Source of the DNA: Ascaphus truei
Lineage: Eukaryota; Chordata; Amphibia; Anura; Ascaphidae
Length of the DNA: 64,000 bases
NCBI GenBank assembly: GCA_036426205.1
Contig: CM071567.1
Coordinates: 293,398,847 to 293,462,846 of the forward strand
Direction: 5' to 3'
The position numbers were made by a program, and so were the translations under genes. The notes beneath the pieces are model-generated. The model worked only from the letters and a program-made list of their open reading frames with translations. It was not told the DNA's origin and ran no database searches. The first letter of the stretch is position 1, and each line of letters starts with the position of its first letter. Of the stretch, positions 1 to 13,800 are shown in pieces.

Positions 1-738
1 CACACCGCATGTTCCTGCATACTGCAGCACACCGCATGTTCCTGCATACTGCAGCTCACTGCATGTTCCTGCATACTGCAGCAAACCGCATGTTCCTGCA
101 TACTGCAGCAAACCGCATGTTCCTGCATACTGCAACACACCGCATGTTCCTGCATACTGCAGCTCTGCAGCACACCGCATGTTCCTGCATACTGCAGCAC
201 ACCGCATGTTCCTGCATACTGCAGCACACCGCATGTTCCTGCATACTGTAGCACACCGCATGTTCCTGCATACTGTAGCACACCGCATGTTCCTGCATAC
301 TGCAGCTCACTGCATGTTCCTGCATACTGCAGCTCGCTGCATGTTCCTGCATACTGCAGCAAACCGCATGTTCCTGCATACTGCAGCACACCGCATGTTC
401 CTGCATACTGCAGCACACCGCATGTTCCTGCATACTGCAGCACACCGCATGTTCCTGCATACTGCAGCACGCCGCATGTTCCTGCATACTGCAGCACGCC
501 GCATGTTCCTCGCTACTGCAGCTCGCCGCATGTTCCTGCATACTGCAGCTCGCCGCATGTTCCTGCATACTGCAGCAAACCGCATGTTCCTGCATCTCAG
601 CACACCGCATGTTCCTGCATACTGCGACACACACGCATGTTCCTGCATACTGCAGCACACCGCATGTTCCTGCATACTGCAGCACACCGCATGTTCCTGC
701 ATACTGCAGCACACCGCATGTTCCTGCATACTGCATAT
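1..738. repeat. 27-bp minisatellite, cut by left edge of window
   Basis: About 27 tandem copies of a 27-bp unit containing GCATGTTCCTGCATACTGCA followed by a variable CACACC, CTCACT or AAACC. Because 27 is a multiple of three, both strands stay open and give meaningless repeat peptides such as MFLHTAAHR. It decays into TGTGTGAATGTTCCTGCA copies up to about 780, directly before the ANAPC4 promoter region. Confidence 0.95.
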
Positions 739-779
739 TCCTACATGTGTGAATGTTCCTGCATGTGTGAATGTTCCTG

Positions 780-983
780 TACGGTATTCACTGCGGTAAC
801 TATGTCTGCCGTCGCTGTCCACTTTGCTTTTCCCGCCTCGGGGTTTCTGTTGCCATGGGAACCTCCAAGCGCTTCCTCCCTGTGAGCGCTGTACCCTTTC
901 TCGCCGTCACATTGGCTTTCCACTTGGCGCTGGAGTGTGGCATCATCAGCGCGCGCCCGCTGCATGTTCCCGCGGGCAGCAGG
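780..983 (+). promoter_or_regulatory. anapc4: Probable ANAPC4 promoter and non-coding first exon
   Basis: This GC- and CpG-richer stretch ends in a strong splice donor, AGG|GTAAGTG at 983/984. It lies 0.7 kb upstream of the first coding exon, where a 5' untranslated exon is expected. It contains a palindromic RFX/X-box-like site, GTTGCCATGGGAAC (849-862), and an inverted CCAAT box (ATTGG, about 911-915). The acceptor joining it to the start-codon exon could be TTTCTTTCAG ending at 1644 or GTTTGTAG ending at 1696. The transcription start is not visible, so the left border is approximate. Confidence 0.5.
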
Positions 984-1706
984 GTAAGTGCGGGGTCCGG
1001 TGCCGTCCCTGTACCCTGCACGAGAGCCCCACCATGCAAACAATAGCACGCACGTACCCAGTGACTGTCATATGGGGGGTCCTTCTTATATGTTTGGGTG
1101 ACACCCACCGGCATGGGGCTGCCCTTATAAACTACACACGGGGGCACTCCGGTCTCTTACACACGTCACATAATCCCAGTGGTTTCCGTGGATTTCCCTC
1201 CTTGCATGCCAGGGCAGTCTAACACATGCACCTTATTTGCATGTTCCCTAATTATAAGAAAGGTGCTCTGCTCCTACACACGATGTAATCACCGTGATTG
1301 TCATGGGGCTTCCCTGGTAAACAAAGGGATATTTCAGGTTTCCAAAAAACTTATTTCAAATTATTTATTTGTGCACATATTATTAGCCTATTAATTGTCA
1401 CTGTCGTCAATTCAGTCTGTTCCTACATGGGGCTGCACCTTCTAAGTGATGGGTTTGAAACTAGTGTGTATTCTCACCCCACTCGGAAATATTTTACTTG
1501 TGTTGTGACCTCAGCTATACTACTGTATGATGTAGCATGTGTATCTCTAGGATATAAACACGGTATCGTGCCTCATTCATATTCCGTGGCAATGTGATCC
1601 TCGCTGACTTTTTCCAAGTGAATAGGTTCCTTTATTTCTTTCAGACTGCAGACAGGCAGTGTGCAGTTCTACACCTGTGTCTGCTGCTGTTTGTAGGACC
1701 TCCACA

Positions 1707-1814
1707 ATGCCATCCTTTCGTCAGGTTGGGGAGAAGCAGCTGCCCCAGGAGATTATATTTATGGCCTGGTCACCCAAGAGGGATCTCATTGCACTTGTCA
1801 ACAAAGCTGGAGAG
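1707..1814 (+). CDS. anapc4: ANAPC4 coding exon 1
   Basis: Residues 1-36, from MPSFRQVGEKQ to NKAGE. The donor is GAG|GTAATG, phase 0. The only upstream in-frame codons before the possible acceptor at 1696 read T-S-T, so ATG 1707 is the natural start. Confidence 0.93.
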
Positions 1815-4800
1815 GTAATGCATACATAATAACGCATGTGAGAAATAATTTGGAAATATAACAGACAGAGGTTGTGCTAGACACACATGGGAGAGACAGA
1901 CTGCACAATTGAACCCCTCTCAGAGGCAGAGGGGTCAGTCACTGTTCTGCCCTCTGAGCTCATATCCCACTATGCCTTGTGTAGCGCTACGCAAGATATT
2001 GAGGGTCGTGACTTCGGATAGAGCAGTGACAAACAGCTCTGCTTCTGACGACAGTGCAAGTGGGCGGTCTGTCTGCAGATTGAAGCCTTATGCATATTCA
2101 TTTAGAGGGCACCTACACACGCTTTAATGCGACCTCTGATCATGACACTCCATACGTCTATTAATATTTATTTTTTTACAACTACATGATGCTGAAATGA
2201 AAAGAGCAACCAGTAATGGCATCATAGTGTTGGAAACAAAAAGAAAACAGCGCACAACGCCAAATAGTGAAGCAAGTAATAAAAATGTATTACAATAATA
2301 GTGGGGTATAAAATCTGCGTACATCAAATAAGAAAACATAAGCATTTGGTGTATATCACACTGTTTACCACTCCAGGGTTGTAGACAGGGGAATCTGTAA
2401 TCAGCTTTCTCTGCAGGAGCCTCTGTGACACTCTTTGTCCAGCTGGAAGCTGCTTTCAAGGGATTCCTCAGCAGCAGTCTGGCTCCTCCTGCCGTTTCAG
2501 GCACTCACTGGAAACGAGTCTCAGGTGGCAGTATGCCTCTTCCAGGGTTTTTTTCCCCTTTCTTACAGTCCCTCGTTTCTCCTATGGAGATTTCAACATT
2601 TTTTTACAGCTGCAGCAGTGGCAGGGCATTTCAGAGCCGATGGAGAGCTCAGCAAACACTTCCGCAATTGCATGCCCTGCACAGCGTGCCACGATGTCGC
2701 CCGTCACGTGGTGTAGGCGGGTGACGTCACAGTTCCCGTGGCAATAGTGAAGGAGCAGGAGAAAGTCCTTTAGAGTCTCTATAGCGGCGCAAAAACCGCT
2801 TCAATCAGCAAAAAAAAAACACCCAAATGATAATGAATTAAATGCAGATACAGGGGATATAAAAAACAATATAATGGCATAGACTAATACATCCAACGCG
2901 TTTCGTACATCTAAGTACTTCTTGAGTGGTAAACAAGTGATATACACCAAATGCTTATGTTTTCTCTATTTGATGTACGCAGATTTTATACCCCACTATT
3001 ATTGTAATACATTTTTATTACTGTCTTCACTATTTGGCGTTGTGCGCTGTTTTCTTTTTGTTTCCATTTCTTAGAGTGTGTGGGGTGCTGAGCCACCCCC
3101 AATGTTTATAGCAGCAGACGCCCTTATCAACCACACGGTTATGATATAATTTTTTATATAATCACTTATTCACTTGGTATTGTGGTTTATATAGTTTATT
3201 TATGGTTTAGTCACTGCACTTTATTTATCTATATATAAGTAGGAGTTAGATAGTAGCGCACAGTTTATTCTTGTCCTTTCATCATAGTGTTGGGCAGTCA
3301 TTGGCAGAAGATGAATGAAATGCGTCAAATATGTTTAAAATGTGAGGTTTCACTGAGAGATGCAGCTTACAGTTCTTGGATTGGCTGGTCTATAATTGAG
3401 TTATTGACATTTGTTTGCTCACCATCACAAAGTATAGATTCCTAAAACCAAACAAGTACTTTTGTGTGCACATCAATACCTGCTTTGGGCAGCGCAACCA
3501 GACTCATGAGGCCCATACACGGGTATTTCTAACCGCTGGATGGAAATAACAGCTTTTGTATGGTCATCTGCACATCTTATAACCCTTATAACTGAGGCAG
3601 ACATTGTGTGATGCTGGATCAAGGTTTTAGGTGTAGTGCCTGTAGATTCCTGTGGAGAGCAGCATACAATTTCTCCCCAAAAATTGGATAAATCTAATCT
3701 TTCTGGTAAGTGTATGTAAACATGTTGGTAAGCATTGTGCTCAGTATGTGCAAACACGTGATTATGATTTGGAGTGTGAACTTTCAATTCCAGGGTTCCC
3801 CAGCTGTATTTGTTTTCATTGCAAGAAATAGACGCTGCCGGTAACTGTTGTGTGTTTTCCACCAATCCTCCAGAAAAAAAAGTTATTTGTCTGCACATAA
3901 TTACATTGTTTCGTCCAATTGAAGAGACCCTAAAACGGTTATTGAAGTGTTCAGTAGCTGTTGGCTCCTAAATTAATTTTAAACTCTAATAAGGGCACCA
4001 ATTTTAGACGGTTGATTTGATCTATGTGCAGGATAGTGGACTGGACCTTGAGTGTACATGTGAACATTTTGGTGTGCATATAACTTTGATATCAGCTCAG
4101 GTAGCCTCTTTCGCTTAGATTGCAGAATTCATTCATAGAAATTTTGTCAACTGTTCAAAAATGTTGCCATCTAGTATTTATGAGAACTTCAGTTGATGCT
4201 AATAGGAATTTGGCAAGATCTGATTTGTAACCCCCCCTTGTTCTTTGAAATCACTGCAGCATTATTTTCTCCGTTTCATATGATCCCTCAGTAAGCAGCA
4301 GGCGCTCCCGATTTGCATGTAAACGTTGCTTTACCTTCGATCGCATTGAAACTAAAGACAGATATATGATTAAAGCATCCACGATGATTAATAGAAATGC
4401 GGCATCTTCTGTTTCTAGGTTTTACTCCATCGGCTGGCAAATATTCAGAGAGTCTGGCATCTGCCCCCAAATGAACATACCGGAAAAGAAGTCACATCAC
4501 TGGCATGGAGACCAGACGGCAAAAGTAAACTGCTTATGTCTTTCCATAATAAATCAGTGTTGCTAATATTAACGTACTGCACAGTGCAGTGGTGCTGTTT
4601 TGCCATTGTGACGTATAGGTGGATGTAACCCAGGCCTTCCTTTTTTCCTGATAGTATTGGCATTTGGTCTGGCTGATACCAAGCGAGTCGTATTGTGTGA
4701 TGTGGAAAAGCCAGAGAGCCTCCATTCATTTTCTGTGGAAACCCCAATATCCTGTATGCACTGGATGGAAGTGACAGAGGAGAACAGGCAAGTCAATGGG

Positions 4801-7800
4801 AAAAATGGGGACACCGCTGTGTCTTTATTTTACTACCCACAGCGGTTAACCCCTTCAGTTCTGTATCCGAATTTATTTTATCATTGTGCTACAGAATGTA
4901 CCATATTTAAGTTAGTAAGGTAATTAAATGAAATCTTTGATTTAAATGAGATGTTCCTATAACTATAAGTTTGTGTCCAACGTGTCAGTCTTTGTTAGGA
5001 GTTTGCTGTGGTTGCTGCCATCGCAAGTTATTTTCGCTTTCTATACTACGGTACGCTAATTGATTTTTAGTGATTTTCACATTAGCCACTGCAAAATGAG
5101 CTGCCGTGGCATTATCTAAGGCTAAGGCCCGCTGCCTCAGACCACGCGCCCGCACTGCAGACAGGCGGCGCGTGGAGAGGCACTTGGGGCTTTTTCCGGT
5201 CCAAAGGGACCATTTTTGTGAGCAGGGGGGGGGGGGGGGGGCCAAAACAGGGGGGGGGGCGCGGCCATGACGTGAGGGGGCGGGACCACCCATCAGCCGT
5301 TCAGCCCCTCACCCGCTGAGCCCCTCAAATCCTCAGCCCCTCAACTCCTCACACACAGACACGCACTCAGGCACACACACAGACAGGCACACACACACAG
5401 ACAGGCACTCACGCACTCAGGCACACACACACAGACAGGCACTCGCGCTGCTTTCCCCCCACACTCCTCCCCGCTCCCCGAAGCCTCCCCTCCTCATTGG
5501 CTCACAGCCACACCCCGTGACGCGTCGCCGCTTAGGATCACAATTCTCTTGAATCCCCTGGCGGCTGACGCGTCACAGCGTGTAGTGAGCTGTGCCGTGA
5601 GGGGGGACTGGGACCGGCTCGGGAGGATTCCCCTGCTGGTGGGGAACGCTCGTGCGGCCGCCCGCGCCGCCGGGCGCAGCTGGTCCCAGCCCTAAAGTGT
5701 AAAAAAAAAAAACACATGTATGCGTGGTTTATGCAGACTTAAGCTCTTAGTCAATATGCTGTGAATTTGCTTCTCATTGGTTGGGAAGTCTCTAAAGCAG
5801 GAGCGGCCAACTCCAGTCCCCAAGGGCCACAAACAGGTCAGGTTTTAAGGATATCCCTGCTTCAGTACTGGTGGCGTAATCAGTGACTCAGTCACTCTTG
5901 CTCTAACATTTCTCTTCTCTTGCATGTAAGAAGCTTGAGAGACCTGGAGAAGCCTCTTTACAACATATTGAATACGGGCCTAAAAACCTCCTCAATTCTT
6001 TAGTAGTACCACCAACATATATTGAAAAATGTGTTTTGTATATGGGGACATAAACAACATATGTGCTTTTTCAATTAGTATAACTCATTATCAAGATATT
6101 CTTTGCCTTCATCAGGACTAGGTTAGTGGTGCATTCACATTGTACACAAACCCCACACATGTAATTACCGGCTGCCAGTATTCATAACCAAATGTTGGAT
6201 ATCGTACTTCCCAGGAACTTCACTTTTTCTTTAGACATGTTCATTGATTTGTGTGTTCCCTATTGCATGAGTAAGACGCATACTGCGTGGAGGGTTCAGT
6301 ATGTGTGCAGTGCAATGTGTATACTACATCATGTTCAGTTAGCGTGTATCAGAAAGTTTTGTGCGAATTACCGTTTTATGTGTTCTTTTTTTTTCCAGCA
6401 TACTGACCTCCTTTTATAATGCAGAGAGTGAATCCAATGTCCTACTACCTAAGCTACCTGCACTGCCAAAGAAGTAATTATACAGCAACCTGGGGGATGC
6501 CATTTTTCTGTTTAGATACATAACATCGAACTGCTTCATCATTCAAGGTCTTACTTGAGTAGCTATTTTAGGAATGTGTGTAATTGTTTTTGCTGTACAG
6601 TAAGTGGAGATTGTGCTACTTTATTTCTCTGAGTTCTTGGAACAGTACTGAGTTCTTGGAAGTCCTGAGTACTGAGTTCTTGGAAGTCCTGAGTACTGAG
6701 TTCTTGGAAGTCCTGAGTACTGAGTTCTTGGAACTCTACGTTGGAGAGTTTGAGGGAAATTACTAATACATGACAGCACAATGTTAATGTAAGAGTGTTT
6801 CACCGTAAGTAGAAAGAGTTTGAGATAGCAATCCCCTTTATAAAGATTTTAAACGTAAGCACTGTAGTAAGTGGGAATATTTGGAATGACTGTGTTATTA
6901 CCAGTAGGGAAGGTGAGGGAATTAGACCAGTAAGAGGACTGGTAAGTGAGTGAGCTGATTAAGGGCTAGATCAACAAAGCTTCATTAATTTAGGGCTCAG
7001 AACGAGACATTGCCTAAATCAGTGATGGGCATTATTTTCTCTGGTACACGGAAAATAAAAACCTATATCCCTCCTGTCTCGTTGATATAACAGATAATGA
7101 TCTGGATAAGCGAGAAGGTCTCTGGTGCAGTGTCGCTGAGCGCTATCCTGGTCAGCAGCTAGCATATACTGAAAGATGTGGGCTTTTAAATCATTAACAC
7201 TTAATAAATTGTTGTATCAAACCAGTGAATATAGGACGGATGGTGCGGGTATAGAGAGAACTGCAGATAGTATTCAGTTGCAGTTTCTTACCCCTCGCCA
7301 CCGAACGAGGGTCTCTGTCTCTGCACACTGTGATTGCTTCTTCATATGCCCTCGTTCTCACTTAACAATATTAACCGACCGCCAGGTAATGGTGGACAGG
7401 GCAGAGCTTGGATTTCTCTGGTGCATATGCGATGCTGAGTACCACAACTTTTGGGCTAGAAGACTCCAATAAGTCTTAATACGTTCTTAGTAACATTGTG
7501 TGCTCAAGTGAATTAAATAAGGAACAGATTGAGCCCACGGTGTTGCACAAACACCATACAGGCATACCCCGGTTTAAGGACACTCACTTTAAGTACACTC
7601 GCGAGTAAGGACATATCACCCAATAGGCAAATGGCAGCTCGCGCATGCGCCTGTCAGCACGTCCTGAACAGCAATACCGGCTCCCTACCTGCACCGAAGC
7701 TGTGCGCAAGCGAGGAGACTATAGAGCCTGTTACAAATGCGTTATTTACATCAGTTATGCACGTATATGACGATTGCAGTACAGTACATGCATCGATAAG

Positions 7801-10800
7801 TGGAAAAAATGTAGTGCTTCACGTTAAGTACATTTTCGCTTTACATACATGCTCTGGTCTCATTGTGTACGTTAATTCGGGGTATGCCTGTATTGCGGTG
7901 CACTCTCCACTGGGACGTCACAGGCTATTGCCTAGCTATGCCGACGCGCGCGTTTTGTGTGTACAAATGCTTTCTCGAGGTTAAATCATCACAAAATGTT
8001 ACCAAGAACATATTAATTAGACACTTAGGAGTCGTCCTACCTCCAAAAGTTGGGGCACTCGGTAGCAGACCCTGTAAAGGGCCCTGTTTCAGCGTCTGGC
8101 TGCGAGAAACTCCAAGTTTAGATACGGAACGTTAAATCCACATGTTAACTTTAACCGCCTTTAGTAGATCTGCGCTGTTGGGGGGGGCGCTCTTTGCATC
8201 TGATTATCATTAACAGATGTTATAGTTAACGTGACGCTGTTGAAGAGAAAAAACAGGGCTTAACGCTACGTTATTAGCCTTTGAAGATATGCAGAAAATG
8301 TCTTAACAGAGGTTGGTGAATCTGGCCCTAAGAATAGCAGTGGTGTTTGGTTGGTTAGCTAGTAGAAGGAGAGAGAGTTTTATATGAAGGTGAAGACCTG
8401 TGCTACAACATATATTGGGATTGTTCTATGGTGAGAACCCTCAGGAATTGAATACATTCTCTTACTTTTCATGATTGTTTTAAAACTTGATGTACACATT
8501 ATCTTGGCAGATTTAAGCTCGCCTACAGAAACAAATCGCACAAACCATACAACTCGTGCAGCCGTTGTTATGATTTTAATACCTAATTAGGGAAAGAATG
8601 CAGTAAAAATGCCAGGTTGTGGTTTAACTTTGCTGATCTATAAAATAGGTTGTTTTTAAAATCGCATCCAAAATAGAAAACCGCCAGCTAATTTCACTCT
8701 GTGGTACGCGATCAGGACTAAAAAGGAAAAGTGAAATGCACACCAAACAAACCCAGCATTTTTGGGGATTGTGTAAACCAGCCTAAGTGGAACTGCACCA
8801 TTAATCCTGCACGGTTACAGGAAGCACGTTTTTATCGTTTCATTGAAGTAGAATTACATTTTGATTTTTGTAACCTTTTAATATTTCCTTTTCTACATTC
8901 AGTTACAATGCCACGGCCAAAATCTTCAGGTAGGAAGTTATGAACATTATATACCGTGTATATATAATCTATCACCGAGAATTTGGAGTCTCTCACCGCA
9001 ACCCCAATATGCCTTTTATATTCTAGTGAGGAAAAGTCAGATGAAATACTGAAGCTGCTGGGAGATGTAAGGTAAAAAATTTGTAACTTTATTCCTAATA
9101 TATATGGGTTTTTCTGGGTATGCACCTTAACCCTGGCTGTGCTCAAAGCTGTGACCATGCAGCAAGCTTAAGCCTATAGGTCACCATGGTAAAAATGGCT
9201 TTTGAAGCAAAAAGTGGCACTGTGTGCTCATTTGCATGTCATTTCCCAGAATCCCTTGCTGCAGTGGAAGTGCTGTGTGCTGGGTGATAATGGTGAAAGG
9301 CGGGGTTGCAGACCTGCCTAAGGCCTTGGACATAGTAAGCGCTTAGGTGCTGCCGCTCGCTCTCGCTTGCTGCCGCTCGCTCTACCAGGAGCTTTTTGCT
9401 GTCCTTGCAGAGGAGACAGCAAGCGCTTGGGAGGCGGGTATCACTGTGTGTGTGTGTCACTTTGAAGTGATCTGTGTGTTTGTGTGTCACTGGGGAACGT
9501 GTGTGTGTGTGTGTGTGTGTGTATATTATATAATATTTAAAAAATTTAAAAAAAGACATGTGAGAGTAAATTATTTATTAACATTGTGCAACTTTGATAA
9601 ATATATTCGCGCACACACATCACACACCACACATACACATACACACTGGTACACACACACATACACACACATGCACACACACATGCACACACATACACAC
9701 ATACACGCACACATACACACTGGTACACACACACACACACACACACACATACACACACTCACACATGGACACACACACATACATGCACACACACACACAC
9801 ATGCACACACACACACACATACATACACACACACACATACATACATACACACACATACATACATACACACACACACACACATGCATGCACATGCACATGC
9901 ACACACACACACACACACACACACATACATGCACACACACACATACATGCACACACACACAGACACACGGGGCAGAAGGGGGCACATCACCCGCTCCCCC
10001 CCGGCAGCGCAAGCCCCCTCCATCTCCCGCAGGCTGACAGCCACAGGGATCGGGCAGATGGAGGCACATCACCCGCTCACCCCCGGCAGCGCAAGCCCCC
10101 TCCATCTCCCGCAGGCTGACAGCCACAGGGATCGGGCAGATGGAGGAACATCACCCGCTCACCCCCTTCAGCGCAAAGCCCCCTCCATCTCCCTCATGCT
10201 TCTTAACTCCGACCATGGATCGGTTTCATATTGGAGGACATCACCACCTAAAACCCACCACACCCCCCATCACCAACCCCCCCCTCTCCCCCTCCCCGCG
10301 GCGCAAGCCCCCTCCATCTCCCGCAGGCTGACAGCCACAGGGATCGGGCAGAAGGTACACTCACTCCGCTGGCGCCAGACCCCGTTCACATTTCCCTGCT
10401 CTCCTTCCATTGGTTGCTGAGGCGTCACGTGAGCGGACTCAGCGCGTGAATTTAAAATTTCACTGTCGGCTCTGTTCAAGCGCGCCTCAGCAAGCAACGG
10501 AAAGCATGCGCGAGCCCCTACTAAAGCCGCTTTAATTGCGACTGTAGGGGCTCAGTGGCAAGCAGCAGCAAGCGAGAGCAAGCGAGAGCAAGCAAGCAGT
10601 AACCATGCCCTGGGCCTAAGACATGCAGATGAGCATACAGTTGTATTTACATTTATATATATATATATATATATATCTCAGAATAAATGAGTTCTTCAGA
10701 TTAGGTGATACCTTTTTTTATTGGACTAACAATTTATGTCATAGGACAAGCTTTCGAGAGTTCTCCTCTCTTCTTCAGGTCAGCAATACTGATATACACA

Positions 10801-13800
10801 GGAATCTATGGCTAAAACAGTGTAGAGAGAAAAAACAAAAAAAAACAACAGATATGTACTGTAGATAAGGTAGGGTGTTAAAAGTGTTTGAAGCCAGGGG
10901 ATGGTGACAAGGAAAGGTGGAGAGGGGGAGGGAGTTTTGTGCTATTATCAGTGTCTTTAAGTTCATTGTGAAGTTTTCTGCTGACTAATTTCTGTTTGAG
11001 GTTTGGTGGTTGCCGGAATGCAAGAATGGGAGGTTTGGGAAAGATTTATTTTAATGTCGCATCCTCTGCCAGCATGGGTTGCAGATCTTTGATTATTTTT
11101 CGTATACCCTCTAGGGTAGGGTTGTATGTGAACACTAGTGGTATGCGTGTGGTAGGTTCTTTCTGTCTGTATTGTAGCAGGTGTTCCTGTGGGGCTTTTA
11201 GTGCAGATGTAATAGTTTTGGCAATAGTCTTTGGTTTGTATCCCTTCTGTCTGAACGATTCGGTCAGGGTTGTGAGATGCCTGTTACTGTCTTCTGTGTC
11301 AGAGCATATGCGGTGGTATCTTATAGCCTGGCTGTGTATGATACCTTGTTTGGTGTGAGTGGGATGGAAGCTGGAGTTGTGGAGGTAACTGCATCTCTCT
11401 GTTGGTTTCTTGTATACAGATGTGTGTAGTTTTCCATCTTTCAGTGTTGCTGTTGTATCTAGAAAATGTACTAGGTTTGCCGAATAATCCATTTTGAGTT
11501 TAATTGATGGATGGAATGAGTTCAGGGACTCGTGGAATTGTTTTAGGTTTCCTTCACCCGCTGTCCATATTATAAACAGGTCATCAATGTATCTGTAGTA
11601 TTTGTAGAGTTTGTGGGGGCATTTAGTTAAGAATCTTTGTTCAAGATTTGCCATGAAAAGATTGGCATATTGCGGTGCCATCTTGGTACCCATTGCAGTC
11701 CCCATTAGTTGTAGGTACATTTACTTGTTGAAGCTGAAGTAGTTGTGTGTGAGGATATATTCTATCAGTTTGGTAATTACATCAGCGCTGTATTTCTGAT
11801 CCATTGGAGATGTTGTAAGGAATTGCAGGCTTGCCTCAATACCATTCTTGTGGGGGATGTTGCTGTAAAGGGATTCTACATCCATGGTAACTAGTAGTGT
11901 GTTGGATGGTAGTTGGTTGATGTTGTTAAGATTATTGAGAAAATCTGTGGTATCTTGTATGAAGCTGTTGGTGCTTCTGACTAAAGGTTTGAGGATATTC
12001 TCCACTAAGCCTGATATTTTTTCAGTGCGTGTATCCATACCTGTTATAATAGGTCGGCCGGGGTTTCCTGGTTTGTGGATTTTGGGAAGCATGTAGAAGA
12101 TCCCAACTCCTGGGTTGTCAGGTATTAGTTGCTTCAATTGTGGTTGCAGGTGGTTAGGGAATGTTTGAATGAGATTCATGAGTTGCTTTGTATAATCCTG
12201 GATTGGATCGTGTGTGAGTTTCTTGTAGTAGGTGTTGTCTGTGAGTTGTCTATTGCCTTCTTCTATGTATTTATTTGTGTTCATAAGCACCACTGCGCCT
12301 CATTTATCTGCTGGTTTGATGGTGATGTTGTGGTTGTTTCGCTGTTCCTTGATATCAGATAGTTTTTTTTCTGCTGTGTTGATGCTAGTGAGGAAACGTG
12401 CGATCTGAAGCTCTGTATGTAGCCGTCAAGTATGACGTTGCATCCTGTTGGTGGTGTGAACTAGGTGTTCTTCTTCTTCTTGTTGTTCTCTGTCATTATG
12501 GGGGTGCTCTCTTTTTTTGTGGAAGTATTCTTTCAGTCGTAGTCTCCTGAAGAATTCTTCTAGGTCTGAGAATAATTGGATTTGGTCCAGTTTGGTGGTG
12601 GGACACAATGTTAGTCCTTTGGAGAGAACTGAGGTTTTGAGAGTTAGGTAAAGATTGTAAAAACCCGTTATAGCATTAGTTTGAAGCTCAAAATACTTTT
12701 TACTTGTACCAATCGACTCCTACCATATTAAACATGCTACTGCCATTCAATAATTAAGGTCCGAAGTGGGGCTTCCCCTTCAAGGGATCTCGCATTGAAA
12801 ATCCCCCATATACTTCGCTAAAAAATCAGAAGCATTTTAAAATGAGGGGAAAGGAGGGGGTGTATGGTTTAATTACATTGAGTGCAAAACATTAATTCTA
12901 GGGGTGGGTTTAACCACCAGGGCATTTGGTAGCTTTACCCAATGCCACTCACAAGAAGAAAAGATCACTGACAAACACTTGAGAATATATGTATCGGGCT
13001 GCAAAACTGGTGCAAAGAATAACAGCACCAGATTTATGAAAGGAAAATAATACCATTGCCATCAAAGGACATTTTATGTGTCTAAATCTGGTGCAGTTTG
13101 TGCCCCGGTTTTGCACCTGGGAGATGTTTATAAATATATCCCTGAATCTGGGTTGACGAAGTTTTGGTGAAGGATGATCTCGTAGAAAACCCTTAAGCCA
13201 CCAAGCCGGCACTAGTGTTAGTAAAGTCCATTTATGATGAGATAAGCCATGTCTCTTGCCCACGCACCCCCATATTCCTTGTGCTTGACTGTAAGTAACC
13301 TGCTCACACTTTTTCTTAAGGCTCAATGCTCTGGTCCTTGGAGGAAACTCGGGGCAGATTGAGATCTATGCCTACGGGATGTACAAAATTGCCACAATTA
13401 CAGAGGTACAGTACTGCGTGTGTTTGTTTTCTGGAATGACGACTTTTTTAGTTTGTTTTCTGGAATGACGTCTGTTATTCCTAATTGTTTGTCGTGGCTT
13501 GCTAACGTGTTTAAAATAAAAATAGTTATAAAAAGGAGCCAGGTACCGTTAAAATAAAATGGTTTATAAGAGCGGTGGCATTCAGTGTTTAATAGAGCGC
13601 TTTTAGAAGTTGATTTAATTCTTATATTTAATTTTTTCTAGCCCAGATATTTAGAACTTTTTAAATTTTTTTATTATGCAGAATAACGTAAAGGTATATC
13701 TTAATTAAATTGTACTCCGTATATAATTCACGCTCCACAACCAGTTTCACTCCTTTTTTGTACATAATACGGGACCAACCTAACTGCTAAGCATGCATGT

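Noticed and set aside
1..822. Repeated-peptide frames (MFLHTAAHR and CSMQEHAV types)
   Set aside because: 27-bp tandem repeat with a period divisible by three.
3473..3898. Minus-strand frame of 141 codons in ANAPC4 intron 1
   Set aside because: No similarity recognised, no splice or promoter context; likely chance.
4225..4300. Possible extra ANAPC4 exon before exon 2
   Set aside because: Exons 1 and 2 already join without a gap against the known protein (NKAGE then VLLHRL).
9347..10420. Open frame of 357 codons rich in His and Thr
   Set aside because: CA microsatellite and GC-rich repeats inside a Harbinger-like element.
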